DNA of 9,005 nucleotides from Thermococcus sp. (GTDB lineage: Archaea; Methanobacteriota_B; Thermococci; Thermococcales; Thermococcaceae): positions 1 to 9,005 of the forward strand of contig JALTCK010000042.1 in assembly GCA_027074805.1 (NCBI GenBank). The letters run 5' to 3'. Shown one piece after another: positions 4,988 through 9,005 of this stretch. Numbering within the stretch: position 1 is the stretch's first letter; every line of letters starts with the position of its first letter. The position numbers were made by a program, and so were the translations under genes. The notes under the pieces were generated by a model. That model saw nothing but the letters and a program-made list of their open reading frames with translations. It did not search any database and was not told the origin of the DNA.

Positions 4988-5317
4988 ATGAAGGCAAGAA
5001 CAGCCCTTCTCCTCGTGGAATGGACATCCATCCCGCTCCTTTTCCTAACGGGACTAATGGTAGTGACAGGCTATGCCTCTACCAGCGAAGGGGCGTTGAA
5101 GGGATCCCTGTTCCTCACCAGGGACACTGCAGTGAGAATACACACCAGCGAGACAGTACGAGCACTCCTCGGCATTCTTTTATTTCTGCATGCCTATGCG
5201 GGCACCGAACTGATGGCAGAAAGGATTAAGAGAAGGGTACTGAGGACGGTGCTGGAGTACGTGGTCTTGGGCTTCATGATATACGTTCTCTGGGTTCTTC
5301 TGGTGGGTTCCCTTTAG
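4988..5317 (+). CDS. Small three-helix membrane protein, possible haem-binding partner of the molybdopterin protein
   Basis: A 109-residue membrane protein with helices near residues 5-29, 53-74 and 88-107. Two histidines, His52 and His68, flank and enter the middle helix (VRIHTSETVRALLGILLFLHAYAG), a layout reminiscent of small haem-b membrane proteins such as DUF4405/MsrQ-like subunits, though I cannot assign a family. The ATG at 4988 is chosen because GGAAGTGA lies 5 bases upstream, overlapping the previous gene's stop; a GTG at 4979 is the alternative. The tight junction to the molybdopterin gene implies a joint function, presumably passing electrons across the membrane to it. It ends three bases before the convergent ferritin-family gene. 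Confidence 0.65.
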   Translation: MKARTALLLVEWTSIPLLFLTGLMVVTGYASTSEGALKGSLFLTRDTAVRIHTSETVRALLGILLFLHAYAGTELMAERIKRRVLRTVLEYVVLGFMIYVLWVLLVGSL

Positions 5318-5320
5318 CCT

Positions 5321-5797
5321 TCAATCCACCTCAAGGCTGAAGTCTTGGTAATCCATCCATATACCGGTCTTCATCACCGAGTCATACTGGGCCTTAAGCA
5401 ACTCATAGTGAGCCTTCTCTACCCTAGCCAGGTCTTCAAAGAGCCTCTTAACGCTATCATGTTCAGCTTCCCTTGCAGCATCTTCATAGAACTCCCATGT
5501 AAGCTTTTCTTGCTCCATTCCTATCTTAACCGCATCGACCTCGCTGTCTATTCCATTCGCCTTGACTAAGAGCCTCTTAAGAAGTTCTTGACTCACCGCA
5601 GGAAGCTGACATTCCTCCACGACCCTCTCGAGGAACGCCCTCTCGAATTCATCCCAATGGCCTGACTCCTCCTTCGCAAGGAAGAGAAACATCCTCCTGG
5701 CCTTTTCGTCTGTCGTTTTCCTTGCGAGGCCCAGATAGAAATTCAGTTCAGCCTTCTCGACCTCAAGAGCAAGAGCAAGGGCTTCAAGTTCGTTCAT
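5321..5797 (-). CDS. Rubrerythrin-type ferritin-like diiron protein
   Basis: 158 residues, with the same duplicated pattern as the other two rubrerythrin-like genes here: Glu14 (EVEKAELNFY), Glu44 and His47 (EESGH), Glu97 (MEQEKLTWEFY), Glu127 and His130 (VEKAH). Both halves have the exact 30-residue step from glutamate to ExxH. There is no rubredoxin domain. The C-terminal tail (YDSVMKTGIWMDYQDF) is aromatic, as in its paralogues. Likely roles are peroxide reduction or iron binding in the cytoplasm. GGTGAT lies 3 bases before the ATG. The gene is convergent with the molybdopterin operon with a three-base gap, and divergent from the GNAT gene across a 54-base promoter region. Confidence 0.85.
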   Translation of the reverse strand: MNELEALALALEVEKAELNFYLGLARKTTDEKARRMFLFLAKEESGHWDEFERAFLERVVEECQLPAVSQELLKRLLVKANGIDSEVDAVKIGMEQEKLTWEFYEDAAREAEHDSVKRLFEDLARVEKAHYELLKAQYDSVMKTGIWMDYQDFSLEVD

Positions 5798-5829
5798 AAC
5801 ATCACCAAAAGACTTTAGGACTTCAGCCC

Positions 5830-5836
5830 TAATAAT
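5830..5836 (-). promoter_or_regulatory. TATA box of the 5321-5797 ferritin-like gene
   Basis: ATTATTA on the minus strand, centred about 36 bases from the ATG, gives an 11-base leader that begins close to the GGTGAT. A perfect CTTTG-N5-CAAAG inverted repeat (5837-5851) sits directly upstream, where the BRE would be, and runs up to the divergent gene's ATG. Confidence 0.5.
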
Positions 5837-5851
5837 CTTTGGGGAACAAAG

Positions 5852-6379
5852 ATGGGGATTGAAAGGGTTGAAAACCCCCTCAAGCTAAAGGGGGAACTTG
5901 TTAAGTTCGTTTTCCGTGTTTACCAGGGCACTGATGGGGCATATCCAGCCCTCGAGTGGGTCGAGGATAAACCTTCAACCGATGACTTCGAGGGTTTCAA
6001 AAAGGTTTACGAGCCCTTCCTGGAGTTCAGGCTCGGGAAGGAGTTCGACGAGCTCTACGTCCTGAGGAAAGACAGGCGGATAATCGGCACGGTGGCGCTC
6101 GTCTACAACCTCGAAGACAAGGACGTCTGGTGGGTACCGGGGGAGATAAAGAACGAGAAGACCGGCCTCGTCGAGTTCTTCATGGTCGACCCGGCGTACA
6201 AAGGTAAGGGCTACGGCTCGAGGCTCCTCGAGTTCGCGGTGGGAAGACTGAAGGAGTTAGGTAAGGAGGCCTACGTGATAACCTTTCCGAACCTTGAAGC
6301 TTACGAGTACTACCTGAAGAAAGGCTTCAACAAACTTATGAACTATAAAGAATTTGTCGTGCTGAAATATAATAAATGA
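5852..6379 (+). CDS. GNAT-family N-acetyltransferase
   Basis: 175 residues with the acetyl-CoA binding core of the GNAT superfamily. The beta-4 strand VEFFMVDPAYKGKGYG (107-122) includes the pyrophosphate-binding loop KGKGYG, followed by the helix SRLLEFAVGRLKELG and the late YEYYLKKGF motif (151-159), where the tyrosine often acts as general acid. The strand IIGTVALVYN precedes these. The acceptor (protein N-terminus, amine or small molecule) cannot be told from the sequence. The N-terminal 60 residues are not diagnostic. The start has only GGGG as a weak ribosome site. The gene shares a short divergent promoter region with a ferritin-family gene and ends four bases before another convergent one. 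Confidence 0.85.
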   Translation: MGIERVENPLKLKGELVKFVFRVYQGTDGAYPALEWVEDKPSTDDFEGFKKVYEPFLEFRLGKEFDELYVLRKDRRIIGTVALVYNLEDKDVWWVPGEIKNEKTGLVEFFMVDPAYKGKGYGSRLLEFAVGRLKELGKEAYVITFPNLEAYEYYLKKGFNKLMNYKEFVVLKYNK

Positions 6380-6383
6380 GAAG

Positions 6384-6908
6384 TTAGAAGTTGAAGTTTA
6401 TGTCCTTCATGAGCTGGTCGTAGAGCTCCTCCTTGTAGATGTCGGGGTAGCGCATGATGTAGTCGTACTGCTTCTTCAGGATGTTGTAGTGGTTCCGCTC
6501 CATGTCGGCGAGCATCTCGAGGATGAGGCGCGTGTTGTCGGTGGCGGCGTAGCCGGCCAGCTCCTTGTAGAGCTTTTCACTCACCAGCTCAGCTTCCATG
6601 GCCACTTCGTAGACCTCGTCGACGTTGATGTCCGGCTTCTTAATCGCCTCCGCCATCTTCTCGGCGATGACCTTGAACTCGCCCATCACGTCGATGTCTA
6701 TCTTCTTCGGCTCCGTTCTCCCTCCCTCGAACTTCTCGGCCATCTTCTCGATTATCTCGCGGTGCTTGTCCTCCTCCCTCGCGAGAAACAGGAGCTCGTC
6801 GCGTATTATGTCGCTCTTGGTTACGGAAGCCAGCTTCTCGTAGGCCTCCTTAGCCCGTATCTCCGCGTTCACAGCAATCTCAAAAACCTCTTTGTCGGTT
6901 ATCTCCAT
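6384..6908 (-). CDS. Rubrerythrin-type ferritin-like diiron protein
   Basis: 174 residues, with Glu16 (NAEIRAKEAYE), Glu46 and His49 (EEDKH), Glu107 (EAELVSEKLY), Glu137 and His140 (MERNH), all at the 30-residue spacing seen in the paralogues at 1791-2315 and 5321-5797. A linker of about 25 residues rich in Lys and Glu (61-85) separates the halves. The tail YDYIMRYPDIYKEELYDQLM is aromatic and acidic. No rubredoxin domain is present. It is probably a peroxide-reducing or iron-binding protein. The ATG at 6908 has GGTGA 5 bases upstream; the in-frame TTG and GTG further upstream are less likely. Its promoter carries a copy of the operator core found at the DPSL gene, suggesting co-regulation. 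Confidence 0.87.
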   Translation of the reverse strand: MEITDKEVFEIAVNAEIRAKEAYEKLASVTKSDIIRDELLFLAREEDKHREIIEKMAEKFEGGRTEPKKIDIDVMGEFKVIAEKMAEAIKKPDINVDEVYEVAMEAELVSEKLYKELAGYAATDNTRLILEMLADMERNHYNILKKQYDYIMRYPDIYKEELYDQLMKDINFNF

Positions 6909-6938
6909 AGAACTCACCAATAACGCTTACGCCTGAAC

Positions 6939-6947
6939 ATATATTAA
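6939..6947 (-). promoter_or_regulatory. TATA box of the 6384-6908 ferritin-like gene
   Basis: TTAATATAT on the minus strand, centred 35 bases from the ATG, predicts a leader of about 10 bases starting at the GGTGA. Confidence 0.55.
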
Positions 6948-6949
6948 CC

Positions 6950-6963
6950 TTTCTGGGCAGAAA
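6950..6963. promoter_or_regulatory. Candidate second operator, TTTCT-N4-AGAAA core
   Basis: TTTCTGGGCAGAAA is a 6-2-6 palindrome with the same outer bases as the inner DPSL operator (TTTCTATCTAGAAA). On the minus strand it is followed by one to two G/T bases and then the TATA, as at DPSL. The outer half-sites are missing here, so binding may be weaker. Confidence 0.5.
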
Positions 6964-6979
6964 TGCCTATCGGGCAAGG

Positions 6980-6987
6980 CTTAAAAA
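6980..6987 (+). promoter_or_regulatory. TATA box of the tRNA methyltransferase gene
   Basis: CTTAAAAA is centred 25 bases before the ATG at 7009, which predicts a leaderless mRNA. No Shine-Dalgarno is evident. Confidence 0.55.
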
Positions 6988-7008
6988 CCTCCCGGGAAAG
7001 CTGAAACC

Positions 7009-8007
7009 ATGCTCTACCTCGAGATACTCGGAAACCTCCCGGAGATGGCAAGGGATGAAGTTAAGGCCATGTTGGAGCTGGCCGGCGGGAAGATAGCTGG
7101 CCAGGACTACCTGTTCCTGAAGCTCGACGCCGGGGAGGAGGCCTTCCCCTACCTGAACCGGCTGGGCCTGGCCCACGAATACGGAAAGCTGGTTGTCGAG
7201 GCGGACTCGGTTGAGGAGCTCCTCGAGAAGGCGAAGGAAGTAGAGTGGCCGATCAGGGGAAAGTTCAAGGTCGACACAGAGACGATGGCCAACTGCAGGC
7301 ACGACGTTTTAGACCTGCCGAGGAAGCTCGGCGCTGTGATTCACGCGCAAGGCTTTAAAGTTAAGCTCTCGAAGCCGGACACGCTCGTCAGGGTTTACTG
7401 CGGCGAGAAGATTTATGCGGGGATAAGGCTCCGCTTCTTCGACCCCAAGGACTTTGAGAGCAGGAAAGCCCACCACAGGCCCTTCTTCAGACCGATTTCC
7501 CTCCACCCGCGCTTTTCCCGCGCGCTGGTGAACCTCACAAAGGCAAGAACGGAAATACTCGACCCCTTCATGGGCGCCGGCGGGATTCTGATGGAGGCGG
7601 GTTTGCTCGGCCTCAAGGTCTACGGCGTGGACATAAAGCCGGAGATGGTTGAAGGAGCCGAGATGAACCTCAGGCACTATGGCATAAGGAACTACGAGCT
7701 CAAGCTCGGCGACGCGACAAGGCTGGAGGAGCTCTTCCCGGATAAGAGGTTCGAGGCAATAGCCACCGACCCGCCCTACGGCACATCCGCAACGCTCGCG
7801 GGAAGAAAGAGGGACGAGCTCTACAGGAAGGCCCTGGAGGGCATGTATAACGTGCTCAAAGAGGGCGGGAGACTGGCGATAGCCTTTCCGGCGGATTTCG
7901 ACGGGGAAGCTGAGGGAGAGAGGATTGGCTTCAGGCTCGTGGGGAAGTACTATCAGAGGGTGCATAAGAGCCTTGACAGGTGGTTCTACGTGTTTGAGAA
8001 GGTGTGA
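7009..8007 (+). CDS. trmG10: tRNA (guanine(10)-N2)-(di)methyltransferase, archaeal Trm11
   Basis: A 332-residue SAM-dependent enzyme that methylates N2 of G10 in tRNA to m2G and m22G. The N-terminal half (about 1-155) fits the N-terminal and THUMP RNA-binding region. It is followed by the linker motif HHRPFFRPISLHPRFSRALV (155-174). The Rossmann domain then shows motif I, DPFMGAGGILMEAG (185-198), the acidic motif YGVDI (205-209), a GDAT segment (234-237) and the catalytic motif IV, TDPPYG (253-258), characteristic of N2-guanine methyltransferases. Length and motif order match the P. abyssi enzyme PAB1283 as I remember it. It heads a transcript with the small ORF that begins four bases after its stop. 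It is a housekeeping gene and has no evident link to the stress genes. Confidence 0.93.
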   Translation: MLYLEILGNLPEMARDEVKAMLELAGGKIAGQDYLFLKLDAGEEAFPYLNRLGLAHEYGKLVVEADSVEELLEKAKEVEWPIRGKFKVDTETMANCRHDVLDLPRKLGAVIHAQGFKVKLSKPDTLVRVYCGEKIYAGIRLRFFDPKDFESRKAHHRPFFRPISLHPRFSRALVNLTKARTEILDPFMGAGGILMEAGLLGLKVYGVDIKPEMVEGAEMNLRHYGIRNYELKLGDATRLEELFPDKRFEAIATDPPYGTSATLAGRKRDELYRKALEGMYNVLKEGGRLAIAFPADFDGEAEGERIGFRLVGKYYQRVHKSLDRWFYVFEKV

Positions 8008-8010
8008 GAC

Positions 8011-8154
8011 GTGGACGAGGAGATAATGCGCATAGAGGAGGAGTGCAACGGCGCCATCGAGTGCATCATAAAGGAGACTATGGAGACCTTCGGGTGCAGC
8101 GAGGAGGAGGCGTGGATTATGTTCTTTGAAATCGTTGGGGAGGACGATCTCTGA
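8011..8154 (+). CDS. Small acidic cysteine-containing hypothetical protein (47 aa)
   Basis: A GTG-started frame three bases after the methyltransferase stop, with GGTGTGA (8001-8007) as a possible ribosome site. The product (MDEEIMRIEE...IVGEDDL) is very acidic and looks helical throughout. It has Cys12, Cys18 and Cys29 in CNGAIEC and FGCSEEEAW. I do not recognise it. The codon pattern (G/C at third positions) and the tight junction favour a real gene co-transcribed with the methyltransferase. An internal ATG at 8026 is the alternative start, but its GAGGAG would be too close. Confidence 0.55.
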   Translation: MDEEIMRIEEECNGAIECIIKETMETFGCSEEEAWIMFFEIVGEDDL

Positions 8155-8313
8155 ACTTCCCGATGACCAGATGCCTGTGACACGGAAAGACAAAAGGCCA
8201 CTTAAACCAGCTCCTGCACGAATATTGAGTATTGCCCTTCCCATTTTTATCGCACACTACTCTCGAAGGATTCTGTTTGTGAATCAGGGGGCGTTCTGAG
8301 GAATCCCCTCTCC

Positions 8314-8335
8314 GGTTACCCCCTCAGTGGTAACC
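8314..8335. repeat. Inverted repeat GGTTACC / GGTAACC
   Basis: Perfect 7-base arms with an 8-base loop (CCCTCAGT), in the gene-free stretch before the CRISPR array. It could be an RNA hairpin or a protein site. Confidence 0.5.
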
Positions 8336-8428
8336 CCGTGTCAAACGTGCACATTTTTCCAAGAGCCGGGGACTGCCCCCCTCAACAAAAGTAGAGACCT
8401 CTCGAGCTAGATTTAAGGGTCAAGCTAC

Positions 8429-8510
8429 CCTGTTGGGAGTGTTGGGGTGTTTCGACGGCTCCAAAGCCAAAAGACTTGCCAACAGGAAGTTTCGATCCCT
8501 TCGTCACCCC
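8429..8510. repeat. Two crossing inverted repeats (possible pseudoknot)
   Basis: CCTGTTGG (8429-8436) pairs with CCAACAGG (8479-8486), and GGGGTG (8444-8449) pairs with CACCCC (8505-8510). The pairings cross, as in a pseudoknot. A small GGCT/AGCC hairpin (8457-8468) sits inside. The word GTTTCGA is repeated 40 bases apart (8449 and 8489). No known RNA family is recognised. Confidence 0.4.
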
Positions 8511-8620
8511 GAGCATTAGACAGACGCGTCAAACAGGGGCAGAGGAGCAAGGAGCTCCCCCCGCAGTTTTTGCACCAGCATTATAAATGACCTGCAGTGA
8601 CACGGGTTTCCTGGACAAGA

Positions 8621-8628
8621 CTTAAATA
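8621..8628 (+). promoter_or_regulatory. CRISPR leader promoter (TATA)
   Basis: CTTAAATA, preceded by the purine-rich GACAAGA. Transcription would start near 8650 and enter the first repeat at 8677 after a leader RNA of about 27 bases. GAAAAAGGAGGATATT precedes the repeat. The next TATA-like sequence, TTATAAA at 8581, is an alternative. Confidence 0.55.
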
Positions 8629-8676
8629 GGAGTTATCCCATTACTTGTTTTTGAAAAAGGAGGATATTCCCTGAGG

Positions 8677-9005
8677 GTTTCCGTAGAACATAGTTGTGTG
8701 GAAAGCAAGATACGGAGTTTCAGTAGTCACATCAGAACCTTGTTTCCGTAGAACATAGTTGTGTGGAAAGAAAACGGTTCAGGAACGGCTGATTTATGCG
8801 GAAAACGTTTCCGTAGAACATAGTTGTGTGGAAAGGTCCCGAGGTCGAGGTAATAGACGTAGTAGGTCGCTATCGTTTCCGTAGAACATAGTTGTGTGGA
8901 AAGTTGTGTTCGCTCCGAGGAGATCAATGGAGGCCATCATGTTAGAGTTTCCGTAGAACATAGTTGTGTGGAAAGATAATAGCATTTCCCTCGATGCTTA
9001 AGTAA
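8677..9005 (+). CRISPR. CRISPR array, leader-proximal end, five repeats, continues beyond window
   Basis: Five identical 29-base repeats start at 8677, 8742, 8807, 8875 and 8947. Each begins GTTTCCGTAGAACATAG and ends TTGTGTGGAAAG. Four full spacers of 36, 36, 39 and 43 bases lie between them, and a fifth (at least 30 bases) is cut by the window end. The flanking bases differ at each copy, so the repeat is exactly 29 bases. The leader and promoter on the left and the terminal GTGGAAAG, which would form the 8-base 5' crRNA tag after Cas6 cleavage, give plus-strand transcription. The repeat resembles those I remember from Thermococcales. No cas gene lies in the window. I found no spacer match elsewhere in this window by eye. 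Confidence 0.97.

Larger units (their letters stand above)
8155..8676. other. Gene-free stretch with inverted repeats and CRISPR leader
   Basis: I see no convincing gene in these 520 bases. They hold a T5 run (8243-8247) that may end the upstream transcript, several GC-rich inverted repeats (8286-8309, 8314-8335, 8429-8510), and three copies of an 8-base word, TGACACGG: direct at 8178 and 8598, inverted at 8336. The right end is the CRISPR leader. Thermococcales leaders can extend to several hundred bases, so much of the stretch may belong to it. Confidence 0.6.

Noticed and set aside
6489..6923. Plus-strand frame over the 6384-6908 ferritin-family gene
   Set aside because: Antisense shadow of a gene with complete diiron ligands; no promoter or ribosome site for it.
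7309..8244. Long minus-strand open frame (311 codons)
   Set aside because: It is antisense to the tRNA methyltransferase, whose motifs are unmistakable. Such mirror frames are common in genes with G/C-rich third positions.
8162..8298. GATGA and CTGA words suggesting a C/D box guide RNA
   Set aside because: The C box is imperfect, the spacing to the first CTGA is too long, and no C'/D' pair lies between them.
8727..8985. Minus-strand open frames across the CRISPR array
   Set aside because: They consist of repeat units translated as recurring FHTTMFYGN-type peptides and are an artefact of the repeats.

Overview
The window looks like a chromosomal segment of a hyperthermophilic archaeon of the order Thermococcales, most likely Thermococcus. 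The evidence is the archaeal promoter style (TATA boxes about 25 bases upstream of leaderless ATGs or of short leaders carrying GGTGA), a SOR-type superoxide reductase, a DPSL ('thioferritin') protein close to the one I remember from Pyrococcus furiosus, the archaeal tRNA G10 methyltransferase, and a 29-base CRISPR repeat of Thermococcales type. No search was run, so family names rest on residue patterns and memory.

Layout, left to right. (1) 1-296: the 3' end of superoxide reductase. (2) 390-1034: a seven-helix membrane protein of unknown function that may be frameshifted at both ends. (3) 1067-2315: a tight three-gene operon of two DUF59/MIP18-like proteins, one with a CxxC pair and one without any cysteine, and a rubrerythrin-type diiron protein. 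(4) 2428-3899, minus strand: three more four-helix iron proteins, namely a divergent ferritin-like protein, a stand-alone encapsulated-ferritin-like protein and a DPSL protein. (5) 4003-5317, plus strand: a cysteine-free Fur/PerR-family regulator whose reading frame overlaps a sulfite-oxidase-family molybdopterin protein, which in turn runs into a small three-helix membrane protein. (6) 5321-5797 and 6384-6908, minus strand: two more rubrerythrin-type proteins flanking a plus-strand GNAT acetyltransferase. (7) 7009-8154: the tRNA G10 methyltransferase and a 47-residue acidic, cysteine-containing ORF. (8) 8155-8676: about 520 bases without a gene, rich in inverted repeats and ending in a CRISPR leader. 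(9) 8677-9005: five identical CRISPR repeats, with the array continuing past the window.

Taken together, about 7 kb forms an oxidative-stress and iron-handling island. SOR reduces superoxide to peroxide. Six different ferritin-superfamily proteins could reduce peroxide and/or store iron. The DUF59 pair suggests iron-sulfur maturation or repair, and the molybdopterin protein with its membrane partner resembles, at the architectural level, an extracytoplasmic oxidative-repair pair such as MsrPQ.

The best regulatory signal is a 48-base nested dyad (3924-3971) between the DPSL gene and the Fur-like regulator. Its TTTCT-N4-AGAAA core recurs at 6950-6963, at the same position relative to the TATA box of a second ferritin-family gene. 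This points to a small local regulon controlled by the cysteine-less Fur/PerR-type protein.
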